This document shows, piece by piece, positions 43,309 through 52,083 of a DNA stretch of 53,485 nucleotides. Below the pieces are notes generated by a model. The model saw only the letters and a list, made by a program, of their open reading frames with translations, ran no database searches and had not been told where the DNA came from. The position numbers and the translations under genes are program-made. Position 1 is the first letter of the stretch, and every line of letters starts with the position of its first letter. Source of the stretch: Solibacillus cecembensis (GTDB taxonomy: Bacteria > Bacillota > Bacilli > Bacillales_A > Planococcaceae); assembly GCF_001439635.1 (NCBI RefSeq), contig NZ_LMBZ01000030.1, positions 1 through 53,485 on the forward strand. Direction: 5' to 3'.

Positions 43309-44991
43309 TTATATAGTAAATCGATTAATTTGAGATTTTAATTTAATAATCATTTCATTTAGCTCTGTTGCAATACTTAACATTTCTTCAGAAGAAGCTG
43401 TTTGCTCTTCCATCGATGCTGCAATGCTTTGTGAATGTTCATTTGTTGCTTCTAATGATTGTACTGTTACATTAGTTGTTTCTAGTATTTGCTGTGAACC
43501 ATTCGAAATTCCTTGAATCGTCATCGTCACCGTTTGAATCTCTTTATTCATCTCGTCCACTAAGTTAGAAATCGTATTAAACGTTTCACCTGCCGAATAA
43601 ATTGTCAAACTTTCCTGCTCAATTTTTGAAACTACATTATTAATGGCAACAACGGATTCATTTGAATCTTTTTGCATCTCAGCTATTAAAGTGGTAATAT
43701 TGCTTGCTGAGTTAGCTGATTGCTCCGCTAATGAACGAATTTCATCTGCTACAACAGCAAAGCCTTTCCCGTATTCACCAGCACGTGCTGCTTCAATGGC
43801 CGCATTTAATGCTAGTAAATTAATTTGGTCTGAAATATTTGAAATAATCTTCGTAATTTGGCTTACTTCCGTAGAGCGGCTATTCATTTGCTGCGTTTTA
43901 GCTAATGATAGCTTAGCTGTCTCATTGATACTCTCAATCCCAGCAACTGATTTTTGAATAACTTCATTTCCTTGTGTTGCTACATTTGTCGCATTACTCG
44001 CTTCATTTGAAACCGACTGAGTTAAATCTGAAATATCTGTAATTTGATCAACAATTTGTTGTACTGCTACAAGATTTTGAGTTGCTCCTGATGTGATAAG
44101 CTCTGTACTTGATGCAATTTCTTGAATGGCACCAGAAACTTGATTGGATGCAATCGTTAATTGCTCTACACTCAATTTTAATGTAGCTGAACCTTCTTCT
44201 ACATGTTGAGAAGTATCCGTAACATGTACAATCGTTTCTCTTAATTGAGACTGCATATGTTCGAAGCTCTGTGCTAATCGGCCAATTTCATCCTGCCCTT
44301 TTACTTCAAGTTGCTTAGATAAGTCTCCTGCTGCTACAATTTCTGTATGATCCGCTAATACCATTAAAGGATTAACAATCCTTTTGGAAATTATCACCGC
44401 TATAATCGAACCTAAAGTTATTGCAACAACTAAAAGACCCATAACAATTTTTATTAAAAAACTATTTAACTCATCAATAAAATCAGCATCAGCATCTAAC
44501 CCTAATACAGAATCCGTTCCTGGGATTTGTAAAAACGTTGATTTATGCTTTCCATAATCGTCTTCATAAATTTCACTCACAATCATATCCCGTGTGCTTA
44601 ATGCCTTAGCTTGGTCAGATGTAAATGCTAATGATGTTAAATAGTCATTGTTATTACCTAAGGCTAATATCACTTCTTCTCCATCTACCTTACTCATAAT
44701 ATAGGCATTTTCTAGCTCAAATTCATTTTGGAATGCTGTGATTTCTCGCTGTAACTCCTTGTAGGTAGCTTCATCAGATTTTGCATTATTTACAATGTCT
44801 GCATCAAACATCACACTAAACTTTTCCATACTTAATATTAAATTTTGATTGTACTGCGGGATAATATGACTAGTAATTAAATTACTTGAAACGAAGAATA
44901 GTACAGAACCAAAAACGATACTCACCGCAACAATCGGAATCAAAACTGCTAACAAAACCTTCGTTTTTACTGATTTCATAATTTTGAACAT
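43309..44991 (-). CDS. Methyl-accepting chemotaxis protein (Cache-like sensor)
   Basis: A 560 aa chemoreceptor. TM1 (about 12-36), an extracellular alpha/beta sensor (about 37-183, with NAYIMSKVDGEEVILALG, resembling a Cache domain), TM2 (about 184-206), HAMP (about 208-260) and a signalling domain with the tip NLLALNAAIEAARAGEYGKG. The ATG has no close ribosome site; AAGGAGGGG lies 30 bases upstream beyond a hairpin. The gene follows an ATP-grasp gene by 52 bases in the same direction. The signal sensed is unknown. Confidence 0.92.
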   Translation of the reverse strand: MFKIMKSVKTKVLLAVLIPIVAVSIVFGSVLFFVSSNLITSHIIPQYNQNLILSMEKFSVMFDADIVNNAKSDEATYKELQREITAFQNEFELENAYIMSKVDGEEVILALGNNNDYLTSLAFTSDQAKALSTRDMIVSEIYEDDYGKHKSTFLQIPGTDSVLGLDADADFIDELNSFLIKIVMGLLVVAITLGSIIAVIISKRIVNPLMVLADHTEIVAAGDLSKQLEVKGQDEIGRLAQSFEHMQSQLRETIVHVTDTSQHVEEGSATLKLSVEQLTIASNQVSGAIQEIASSTELITSGATQNLVAVQQIVDQITDISDLTQSVSNEASNATNVATQGNEVIQKSVAGIESINETAKLSLAKTQQMNSRSTEVSQITKIISNISDQINLLALNAAIEAARAGEYGKGFAVVADEIRSLAEQSANSASNITTLIAEMQKDSNESVVAINNVVSKIEQESLTIYSAGETFNTISNLVDEMNKEIQTVTMTIQGISNGSQQILETTNVTVQSLEATNEHSQSIAASMEEQTASSEEMLSIATELNEMIIKLKSQINRFTI

Positions 44992-44995
44992 TGGT

Positions 44996-45030
44996 AGCTA
45001 CCTATAATCAATAGTAGCTTTCCCCTCCTT
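44996..45030 (-). promoter_or_regulatory. Hairpin between Shine-Dalgarno and start codon of the chemoreceptor gene
   Basis: AAGGAGGGG (45022-45030) is 30 bases from the ATG. AGCTAC/GTAGCT with an inner TAT/ATA pairing (44996-45019) forms a hairpin between them. If it folds, the effective spacing becomes six bases. Confidence 0.5.
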
Positions 45031-45043
45031 GCTATTTTGAATT

Positions 45044-46204
45044 TCAATTTGATATCGCCATTTTTTTCTCGACAAATGACATAAAGTCCAGCGATAGAAT
45101 ATGATTGTTTTGTTCAAGTGAATCACAGCTGTAAAAAATAACGGCAAATGTTGATCCACTTTCTAAAGGGATATGTCGATATTCTAAAATATGGTCAAAC
45201 TGCTTTTTTAATTGATCATGCAAAATCACGAAATTTGAATCGATTTTTAGATCATGATCGAATTCTGCACATGTAAAATTGTAAATTTTATCGTCCATTG
45301 CCTGTATTAACTGTGGCCAATCTGGCTTTGATTGTTCAAAAAAATGATGATACGGATTGACACCGTAAGCAACATAGCCTAACTCTGTTGTACCTATTCC
45401 AGCAAACCTCAGTGGATTAATTTCAATAGGTATAAATTCTCCATTACTTTGCATTCTTAGCTCAATATGTAATGGCATTTTTCTCAAATCAAATAATGTA
45501 TTTAGTCTAGCTATAAACGCCGAAATAGGCGCTAAATAATTGGCTAATATTTTCTTACTTGTATAATAAATGCGATCACTCATATCTTTTTCATCTTTAA
45601 ACATCCTTGAAAAAACATTCAGTAAAACCGGTTCGTTGTTGTCATCAAAATATAGATCTACAGCAAATTCCTGACCTTCGATATAGCTCTCAATAATAAA
45701 TGAATTTGTATCTAATACATCCGTTGAGTAATTTTCACTACCCGATTGCATCGTACTGACTAAATTTTCAAGAACCCGTTGATATTCATGTTTATTATCT
45801 ATCCGGTAAACCCCCACACTTGAATAGCCAATCGAAGGCTTCAATATAACTGGATAAGGCAGTATTTCAGTATCTATATGATGTAATTCTCTCATCGAAG
45901 CTTCTAAAAAGAAAAAATGGGGGTAAATTTTTGACAAACATTTCCTAAAATCCACTTTGTTTTTAAATAAATTTGCTACTTTTGTTATGTTTGCTTGACT
46001 ATGAAATTCATTTAATAGTTGAAAAGCCTCCTCAGAATTCATAATTATTAATTCCTCTGATCGAAATACATTTTCTAAATCGTGTTGCTCTACTAAATTT
46101 TGTCCCAGTATTTCTTTTCGCTGTATATCGCACATGACAATGTCTTTTTCATAAAGTGTTTCTGACAAAAGCGGCGATATGTATGTACTATCAAGTAAAA
46201 TCAA
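45044..46204 (-). CDS. ATP-grasp family ligase
   Basis: A 386 aa enzyme of the ATP-grasp superfamily, which joins a carboxylate to an amine or thiol via an acyl phosphate. LPYPVILKPSIGYSSVGVYR gives the ATP-binding Lys and Gly-rich loop. IESYIEGQEFAVDLYF and LHIELRMQSNGEFIPIEINP contain the conserved acidic and Asn metal ligands. The start is TTG (MILLDSTYISPLL), with TTGGAGG seven bases upstream; the ATG 28 codons earlier has no ribosome site. It lies directly before a chemoreceptor gene. The substrates are unknown. Confidence 0.82.
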   Translation of the reverse strand: MILLDSTYISPLLSETLYEKDIVMCDIQRKEILGQNLVEQHDLENVFRSEELIIMNSEEAFQLLNEFHSQANITKVANLFKNKVDFRKCLSKIYPHFFFLEASMRELHHIDTEILPYPVILKPSIGYSSVGVYRIDNKHEYQRVLENLVSTMQSGSENYSTDVLDTNSFIIESYIEGQEFAVDLYFDDNNEPVLLNVFSRMFKDEKDMSDRIYYTSKKILANYLAPISAFIARLNTLFDLRKMPLHIELRMQSNGEFIPIEINPLRFAGIGTTELGYVAYGVNPYHHFFEQSKPDWPQLIQAMDDKIYNFTCAEFDHDLKIDSNFVILHDQLKKQFDHILEYRHIPLESGSTFAVIFYSCDSLEQNNHILSLDFMSFVEKKMAISN

Positions 46205-46431
46205 AAATATTCCTCCAATACTCTCTGTTAACATGGAAAGGTTCGATATACCATCCAATATACCTAAATCCACATCAATATTAGGCATTTAATTTCTTTA
46301 TTTTTCAATTGAATTAAACCCTTAATACTATATCCACTATTATACATCAACATTACTTTTGGTCTTTATTTCAGATTTTTCTAATAAATATTTCCATTTA
46401 TTCCATTACCGCTATTACGGTTAAAGAAATC

Positions 46432-46478
46432 AAAAAAGCTGAACAGAAAGTACAAGTACACTTTTCTGTAACAGCTCT
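46432..46478 (-). terminator. Terminator after the truncated membrane-protein gene
   Basis: AGCTGTTACAGAAAAG / CTTTCTGTTCAGCTTTTTT on the minus strand, about 80 bases after the stop of the relic. A further CTTTATTGT/ACAATAAAG hairpin lies between. Confidence 0.75.
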
Positions 46479-46558
46479 TTAAAATAGAAAAGCCTTTATT
46501 GTCTAATCAAACCGAATAAACAATAAAGACTAAGATCTAATATTACGTGATAATATGC

Positions 46559-46747
46559 TTATTTTGATTTTTTAAATTTAACTTGTTCAACCGTATCACG
46601 TTTTTCAATATAAGGAATCTCTTCAAAAATAACCGTTAATAAAAACGCATTTAATAATGGAATAATCACATACATCGGCATGCCTACTAAATCATATGGC
46701 ATTAAGCCCCGCGCGAATACTTCCACAAAACCAATTTGCGAGAAGCG
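46559..46747 (-). pseudogene. Truncated copy of the 145 aa membrane protein gene
   Basis: Reading from CGC TTC TCG, the minus strand encodes about 62 residues: SQIGFVEVFARGLMPYDL, then VGMPMYVIIPLLNAFLL, then TVIFEEIPYIEKRDTVEQVK, and a stop. This is clearly homologous to the last 62 residues of the protein at 50451-50888 (TQIGFVEVFARSLMQYDL, NAFLLTVIFEEIFYREEK). The 5' part is missing and the homology ends beside the terminator of the ABC operon. Confidence 0.85.
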
Positions 46748-46782
46748 AAAAAAAATGACAACCCTAATTAAAGAGTTGTCAC
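46748..46782 (-). terminator. Terminator of the ABC importer operon
   Basis: TGACAACTCTTTAATTAGGG TTGTCA is followed by eight T on the minus strand. Confidence 0.85.
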
Positions 46783-46857
46783 TTCTTCATGTGCTATTTC
46801 AATCTATCAGGCTTGAAGCAAGAGCATCTTCATCTGCTGAAAGTATTGTACATTCCG

Positions 46858-48315
46858 TTACTTAATATTTTCGTTTGCATATTTCGTTAGTTGCTCTCCA
46901 CCAGATGCGTGCCATTTCGTAACAAACTCATCAAATGCATCGATTGATTTTTTCCCTGTAATAATATCTGCTGCATATTCTTTGTATAAGTTTTCCATCG
47001 CATCCCATTGCGAAATCATATCTTCTGGGATCGTAAAGTTGTTATCCTCATGATAATACGAGTTTACTGCTTCTTGCGATTGTTTCGCAGGTGCGCTTAA
47101 TAATGGAGTATCCTCGCTCACTTTTACACCTAAGTCCGCATTCATCGGCTCCCAATAACGAGCAAACCATTCTGAATAATATTTATCATTTAACTCCGCT
47201 ACATCAACGTTTGTCGTGTAATGTGTGCCTTCATAACCTAAAGAATCTAATTTTAAACCGTTTGGACTCGCTAAGTAATCTAAAATTTCAAATACGAGCT
47301 CTTTGTTCGGTGATTGAGAAGAAATCGCTAAACCGCGCGTTTCTTTCGTTACACTTATTGCACCGTACCCTTGACTTACACCTTTTGCAGGAGGTAATAC
47401 GGTTAATGTAGCGGTTTCACCATTCACTTGTTTTTGACGGCTATTATAAAAATCTACTACTTTCCCATTCGTCCCTACAATAACACCTGTTTGATTATTA
47501 TAAAATGCATCTTCTTTTGTATCCCAAGCTTGTGTTAAATATTGATTATCCAGCAAACCTTTTGAATAAAGCTCGCTATAATAAGCTAATTTATCTTTTT
47601 CTGCTGCCGATACTTTTTTGTAAACAAATGCACCGTCTTGTTGTAACCAAGAAGAAGTAACTCCAAATGCATCATTGAAAATAAAATCTAACTCGGCGAT
47701 ATCACCTGCAACAGTTACACCATTTTTCACGAGCCCTTTTGCTACTAATTCTTCTAAAAATGCTGTGTAGTTTTCTACTGTTGGATTTTTCACTAATGTA
47801 GCACCTGAATCCGTTTGCTCTAGGAAATCTGTACGAACTACCGGCACTTTATTGTCGATATTTTTCACCCATAAAAGATATGGATAATTTTCCAAACGTG
47901 TTTTATTATGTGCTTGTAAAATACCTTTTAAGTGTTCTGACTTCTCGATGTACGGCGTTAAATCTTCCAAAAGATCTTGATTCTCGATTTGCTCGTCTCC
48001 ACCTTGGAAATAAATTAAATCTGGAATCGTACCACTGTATAATAATAAATTTAATTTTTCTGCGTATGAACCTTGTGCTACTTCAACCAATTCAAACTCA
48101 ATATCTAAACCTTTGTCTTCCTTTAAACCAACCTCTAACGCATCATAAAACTTTACCGCTTCTGGATTTGATGGACCGTCATCTTTAAACACTACTTTAA
48201 TAACGGTCTTGCCCTCTTCATTTACTTCTGGTTCTGTCGATGTGTCGCCTTTATCACTACATGCCGCTAAAATTAATACAAATAACGTTAAAAATAATAA
48301 ACTTAATTTCTTCAT
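46858..48315 (-). CDS. ABC importer substrate-binding lipoprotein (LplA type)
   Basis: A 485 aa lipoprotein. A signal peptide with lipobox LILAAC is followed by the family 1 extracellular solute-binding fold (LLYSGTIPDLIYFQGGDEQ, YGAISVTKETRGLAIS). Size and sequence match the LplA/AlgQ-like binders of oligosaccharides or complex polyols. It lies 23 bases behind the second permease gene and ends in the operon terminator. No ATPase is encoded here, as usual for this class, which uses a shared MsmX-type ATPase. The substrate is unknown. Confidence 0.88.
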   Translation of the reverse strand: MKKLSLLFLTLFVLILAACSDKGDTSTEPEVNEEGKTVIKVVFKDDGPSNPEAVKFYDALEVGLKEDKGLDIEFELVEVAQGSYAEKLNLLLYSGTIPDLIYFQGGDEQIENQDLLEDLTPYIEKSEHLKGILQAHNKTRLENYPYLLWVKNIDNKVPVVRTDFLEQTDSGATLVKNPTVENYTAFLEELVAKGLVKNGVTVAGDIAELDFIFNDAFGVTSSWLQQDGAFVYKKVSAAEKDKLAYYSELYSKGLLDNQYLTQAWDTKEDAFYNNQTGVIVGTNGKVVDFYNSRQKQVNGETATLTVLPPAKGVSQGYGAISVTKETRGLAISSQSPNKELVFEILDYLASPNGLKLDSLGYEGTHYTTNVDVAELNDKYYSEWFARYWEPMNADLGVKVSEDTPLLSAPAKQSQEAVNSYYHEDNNFTIPEDMISQWDAMENLYKEYAADIITGKKSIDAFDEFVTKWHASGGEQLTKYANENIK

Positions 48316-48338
48316 TTAAAATACCTCCATTTCATTTC

Positions 48339-49217
48339 TTATTCTTTCTCTCCGCCATCCATCGTACCTTTTGTGAAGTATTTCAAGATTAAAGGATAAA
48401 GTAATAACATCGGAATGACTGCAATGACAATCGTTGTAGATTGCAACGAACCAAAATCAAGTGACGCAAGTAATTCCGGTCTCATCCCTTCAATCCCTTG
48501 TAACATCGTCATATTATCTTGAGACACGACGAATTGACGCAAAACAACTTGTAATGGCCATTTATTTGGATCCGTAATATAAATCGTCGCACGGAAATAT
48601 TCATTCCAGTGATAAACACCATAAAATAATGCCATTGTAGCTAATGCTGGCTTTGATAGCGGCAGTATGATACTGGTAAAAATACGAAAATGTCCTGCCC
48701 CATCAATACGCGCTGCTTCTACAATGCTATCCGGTATTTCTTGGAAGAATCGCATTAAAATAAATAAGTAATACACATTAATCGCCTTATACAAAATGAC
48801 AGACGCATAGGAATTTAACAGTCCTAAATCTTTCATTAATAAATACTCTGTAATCATAGAAGGCTCAAATACCATAATGCCGATTAATACAAATAATACA
48901 AACTTCTTCCCTACAAATTCAGTACGCGCTAATACGTACGCTGTCATGGCTGTTAAAAACAAATTTAATAACGTGCCGATAATCGTGATAAATAAGGAAT
49001 TCAGTAAGCTTTTTATAATTAATGGGTTCGAAAAAATAATTTCATAATTGATAAACGAAAACCCTTTAGGTAACACGCCTAAGCCTGATAACTCATTTAC
49101 GCGGGCTGGATCTGATAATGACATCGCTAAAATGTTTAGTAATGGGATTAAAATCGCAAGCGCGAATAAAAATAAGACAAATTGAATAATCGATTTTGTA
49201 ACAGAAAATGTTCTCAT
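48339..49217 (-). CDS. ABC importer permease (LplC/YtcP type)
   Basis: A 292 aa permease with six helices. The ATPase-contact loop is EAARIDGAGHFRIFTSIILPLSKP (EAA motif, residues about 185-208). LPKGFSFINYEIIFSNP after TM1 is typical of the carbohydrate permease branch 2. The start is the ATG nine bases after AGGGG; an ATG nine bases earlier overlaps that ribosome site. It follows the first permease gene by 12 bases. Confidence 0.9.
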   Translation of the reverse strand: MRTFSVTKSIIQFVLFLFALAILIPLLNILAMSLSDPARVNELSGLGVLPKGFSFINYEIIFSNPLIIKSLLNSLFITIIGTLLNLFLTAMTAYVLARTEFVGKKFVLFVLIGIMVFEPSMITEYLLMKDLGLLNSYASVILYKAINVYYLFILMRFFQEIPDSIVEAARIDGAGHFRIFTSIILPLSKPALATMALFYGVYHWNEYFRATIYITDPNKWPLQVVLRQFVVSQDNMTMLQGIEGMRPELLASLDFGSLQSTTIVIAVIPMLLLYPLILKYFTKGTMDGGEKE

Positions 49218-49229
49218 TTTAATCATCCC

Positions 49230-50123
49230 CTACCATACACCTTTGCCCGTAATTTTTTTCGATATAAAATGTGTACCTAAAATTAATATTAAGCCAATTA
49301 CACCTTTAAATAAACTTGCCGCTGTTGCATAAGCATATTGCCCATTCATTAAACCGATTCGATATACATACGTATCTAAAATATCAATGACACTTAAAAC
49401 AGAGTCATTCATTAAATTGAATACTTGGTCAAATCCAGCATTCATGAAAAAACCTAAATTTAAAATAAATACCGTAATTACCGTACTCACCATTGCCGGA
49501 AGTGTAATATAGCGCATTTGTTGAAACGTTGATGCACCGTCCATTTTCGCTGCTTCATAAAGAGAAGGACTTATTTTTAATATTGCTGCAATGTATAAAA
49601 TCGTATCCCAGCCGGCACTTCGCCACATTTCGGAAAACACGAGTACCCAACGTATATGTTCCTTACTCGTCATAAAATCAATTGAAGGAAGATTGAAGAA
49701 ATTTCGTATCACATTAATTGCACCATCAGCGGGATTTAAAAGAGTAATCCAAATTCCTGCAATGACTACCCATGACAGAAAATGAGGGAGGTACGATATT
49801 GATTGAATAAATTTCCGATAAGGTCCAAAACGTAATTCATTAATAAGTAACGAAAGGATAATCGGAATCGGGAAGATAAAAATAATTTTCATCGAACTAA
49901 TAATAATAGTGTTCTGCAATACATCTAAAAATGCCGGCGAACTGAAGAGCGTATTAAAATGCTTCATACCAGCCCATGTATTTTCCCCAATAATTTTATA
50001 ATCTTCAAATGCAAGTTTCATATTAACAATCGGGATAATATGAAAAATTGTGAAGTAAATGAAGCCAGGAAGTAACATGACATATAAAATAAGATCCTTG
50101 CGCATACGTTTCAGCGTTTTCAT
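49230..50123 (-). CDS. ABC importer permease (LplB type)
   Basis: A 297 aa permease with six helices, opening MKTLKRMRKDLILYVMLLPGF. The EAA loop is YEAAKMDGASTFQQMRYITLP (residues about 185-205). It forms the heterodimeric channel with the second permease. GAAGGAGG is nine bases before the ATG. It is the first gene of the operon. Upstream, TTGACA near 50230-50240 on the minus strand has only a weak -10, and a GACTAGTC palindrome lies close by. Confidence 0.9.
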   Translation of the reverse strand: MKTLKRMRKDLILYVMLLPGFIYFTIFHIIPIVNMKLAFEDYKIIGENTWAGMKHFNTLFSSPAFLDVLQNTIIISSMKIIFIFPIPIILSLLINELRFGPYRKFIQSISYLPHFLSWVVIAGIWITLLNPADGAINVIRNFFNLPSIDFMTSKEHIRWVLVFSEMWRSAGWDTILYIAAILKISPSLYEAAKMDGASTFQQMRYITLPAMVSTVITVFILNLGFFMNAGFDQVFNLMNDSVLSVIDILDTYVYRIGLMNGQYAYATAASLFKGVIGLILILGTHFISKKITGKGVW

Positions 50124-50394
50124 AGGTAAGTGCCTCCTTCCTTATTACGCCAAATGTTGCACACAGAACTTTTCAATAAATTTGTCGTACTAATAAGTTC
50201 GGTCTCATAAATTTTGCTTCTTTTCCCTTTCCATGTCAACGAGTATTTCATTTTTCTAATACATACGACTAGTCAGTTTGTTCACAATTCACCTGATTTT
50301 TCCCATCTTAATTACACCTCGGCGAAATTTTATCCAGTCTAACTTTATGTTGATTATATAGGTGTTTCGCTGCGAATAGTTTGTTCAAAAAAGC
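50124..50394. other. Upstream region of the ABC operon
   Basis: A non-coding stretch with the repeat relic, a GACTAGTC palindrome near 50265-50275 that might be an operator, and TTGACA without a good -10. No gene was found. Confidence 0.4.
50307..50340. repeat. Degenerate relic of the intergenic repeat
   Basis: TTAATTACACCTCGGCGAAA and TATCCAGTCT match the first part of the two repeat copies (CAATTACGCCTCGGCGTAATTG...GTCCAGAT) with several changes that break the palindrome. It lies upstream of the ABC operon. Confidence 0.55.
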
Positions 50395-50437
50395 AAAAAA
50401 CGTTCCATTTGCTTACATGCAAATGGAACGTTTTTTA
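50395..50437. terminator. Terminator of the 145 aa membrane-protein gene
   Basis: A perfect stem, AACGTTCCATTTGC / GCAAATGGAACGTT, with T runs on both sides. Confidence 0.9.
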
Positions 50438-50450
50438 GGGTATCCCCTTA

Positions 50451-50888
50451 TTATTTCAACTTTTTAAATTTATAATTTTGTACAGAATCTTTTTCTTCAC
50501 GATAAAAAATCTCTTCAAAAATTACTGTTAAGAGGAACGCATTTAAGAATGGAATGACGAAATACAGAGGCATTCCACCTAAATCATACTGCATAAGTGA
50601 GCGCGCAAATACTTCAACAAATCCGATTTGCGTGAAGTAAAAAATCATTCCAATTCCTACTTGCCAAATTGGTCGCTTGTCTTTGCGCTTTTCGAACCAT
50701 AATACTTTTTTAAAGGAATTTCGAACATCTTCTGCAATGATGAAACCAGCAAATAATAATACGATAAATAGAACAGGTATATGAAAAATAGTCGCATTGA
50801 TCCAAGTAAAACTCGTGCCCTGAAATAATGCTGTTACGGAAGTTGCGATAATGAATGCTAGCAACGTATTTTGAATCATTCTACTCAA
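50451..50888 (-). CDS. Unknown four-helix membrane protein (full-length copy)
   Basis: A 145 aa protein with four hydrophobic segments (about 5-24, 30-51, 76-98 and 103-123) and a short basic C-terminus ending NYKFKKLK. I do not recognise the family. The start is TTG with AAAAGGAG nine bases upstream. A second, truncated copy lies at 46559-46747 on the other side of the ABC operon. The function is unknown. Confidence 0.75.
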   Translation of the reverse strand: MSRMIQNTLLAFIIATSVTALFQGTSFTWINATIFHIPVLFIVLLFAGFIIAEDVRNSFKKVLWFEKRKDKRPIWQVGIGMIFYFTQIGFVEVFARSLMQYDLGGMPLYFVIPFLNAFLLTVIFEEIFYREEKDSVQNYKFKKLK

Positions 50889-51175
50889 ATATACACACTC
50901 CTTTTCAAGTTACATAAACTATTATAACAGAAAATATATTATTTGAAAGTAATATAGTTTCTATAGTAGCTGATAGCATCATAAGAATAGAGTACATATT
51001 TAAAATATAGTTTGATTAAAATCATCTCTCCTCTGCAAATTTCTTAGAGCTTAGATGATTACCCAGTTGGATATTTATGTTAATGTAACTATAATGATTT
51101 TGATGGAATGTACTTAAACTAAAATCGCAATTAGCGGACCTAAGATATTTGTAATTGGAGTGGTTAATTGTTTAA
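50889..51175. other. Intergenic region without a clear gene
   Basis: An AT-rich stretch upstream of the TTG-started membrane-protein gene. No reading frame with a ribosome site was seen on either strand. Confidence 0.4.
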
Positions 51176-51369
51176 AGAACACATTTTTCGCTATCGGGTA
51201 CAGCTACGATTGGAGTTGATGGTGAAATGATAGAATTAATTCCGCAAGAAGGATATGAAGTCCCCCTGATATTCCACATCAAATGTTTAATAAAACTAAT
51301 CTTGATGTAGATTTTAAAGTTACTTCTCAGCCAAATAGCAAGGGAGATAGAGTTCTAACACAAAAATAA
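51176..51369 (+). pseudogene. Frameshifted gene remnant
   Basis: One frame reads SGTATIGVDGEMIELIPQEG then YEVP. The next frame continues PDIPHQMFNKTNLDVDFK and VTSQPNSKGDRVLTQK before a TAA. The two join smoothly if one C is added to the run of five C at 51262-51266. A stop at 51173-51175 cuts off the upstream part. There is no start or ribosome site. The family is not recognised. Confidence 0.55.
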
Positions 51370-51436
51370 TATTCAACTACCATTAAAGAATATTGTTTTC
51401 TCCCATATTCTATGGTGGAACAGGGCTTCATGGATG

Positions 51437-51526
51437 ACTAACTGGGGCTTTACTTGAAGATTATTGAGGTGCATATGCAGCTCTATTTTTCTTATTGAAT
51501 GAACGGAGCACTTTAGTTAAATAAGG
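51437..51526 (+). repeat. Terminator-like repeat, copy A
   Basis: ACTAACTGGGGCTTTACTT, a terminator-like middle, and CTTATTGAATGAACGGAGCA with CTTTAGTTAAATAAG. It lies directly after the frameshifted remnant. Confidence 0.75.
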
Positions 51527-51567
51527 TTTTTTTTTACGAATGTGTTAATTAAGTTGATTTATGTAAA

Positions 51568-51648
51568 ATATTGAACGAAAGGGGTGCTTTACTTCAAGTC
51601 TGGGGGTGGCACTTTTTTCTTAAACTAACGCAGGACAGTTAAATAATA
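51568..51648 (+). repeat. Terminator-like repeat, copy B
   Basis: TATTGAACGAAAGGGGTGCT, a GTGC...GCACTTTTTT hairpin, and a shortened CTTAAACTAACGCAGGACAG end. It lies before the 67 aa gene. Confidence 0.65.
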
Positions 51649-51665
51649 TTTATAGGGGGTATTTT

Positions 51666-51869
51666 ATGATTAAGTCTTTAAAAGGGCAATTTATCTTATC
51701 TATATTTGTTGCTATTGGCTTTGTTTATGTTAATTTTTCTAGTATTGAGTTTATTGCTGACAAGAGGGATCCAACATTTCGGGTAATATTTTTCTTCACC
51801 ATGATTTTATTGGTGTTTAATGCGGGATTATTGACGGAAAAATACATTCAAACAAGAAAGAAGAAATAA
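51666..51869 (+). CDS. Small two-helix membrane protein
   Basis: A 67 aa protein with two hydrophobic helices (about 9-28 and 38-57) and a basic tail, YIQTRKKK. ATAGGGGGTATTTT lies before the ATG, a strong ribosome site. It sits between repeat copies B and C, so it has its own punctuated unit. The family is not recognised. It could be an immunity or accessory membrane protein, but nothing in the sequence shows that. Confidence 0.65.
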   Translation: MIKSLKGQFILSIFVAIGFVYVNFSSIEFIADKRDPTFRVIFFFTMILLVFNAGLLTEKYIQTRKKK

Positions 51870-51964
51870 CTTTTATCCAACTGACGGGGGCTTAAGCAAA
51901 AAAAGGCTGCCTTTGGGGTAGCTTATTCTTATTAAACTAACGAAGCAGGTTAGTTCAATAAGGA
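51870..51964 (+). repeat. Terminator-like repeat, copy C
   Basis: ACTGACGGGGGCTTAAGC, GGCTGCCTTTGGGGTAGCTT and the inverted repeat CTTATTAAACTAA / TTAGTTCAATAAG. It starts immediately at the stop of the 67 aa gene. Confidence 0.85.
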
Positions 51965-51976
51965 TAAACTAGTATT

Positions 51977-52046
51977 TGTGTAGATTTTAAATGAAGTTTT
52001 ACTGTTTAAAAAAAGATATACCGTTTTAAATAAAGTTATACTGTTT
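51977..52046 (+). mobile_element. Tn7-like transposon end with three TnsB-type sites
   Basis: Three direct repeats end at 52007, 52026 and 52046, a period of about 19-20 bp: ATGAAGTTTTACTGTTT, AAAGATATACCGTTT and ATAAAGTTATACTGTTT. Tn7 ends carry similar 22 bp TnsB sites with an AATAAAGTCTTAAACT core. A possible terminus, TGTGTAGA, begins at 51977. The array lies just before a tnsA remnant, as at the right end of Tn7. Confidence 0.6.
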
Positions 52047-52083
52047 CACTCCTTTGGATTACTATAATCTCAAGGAGTGTTTT

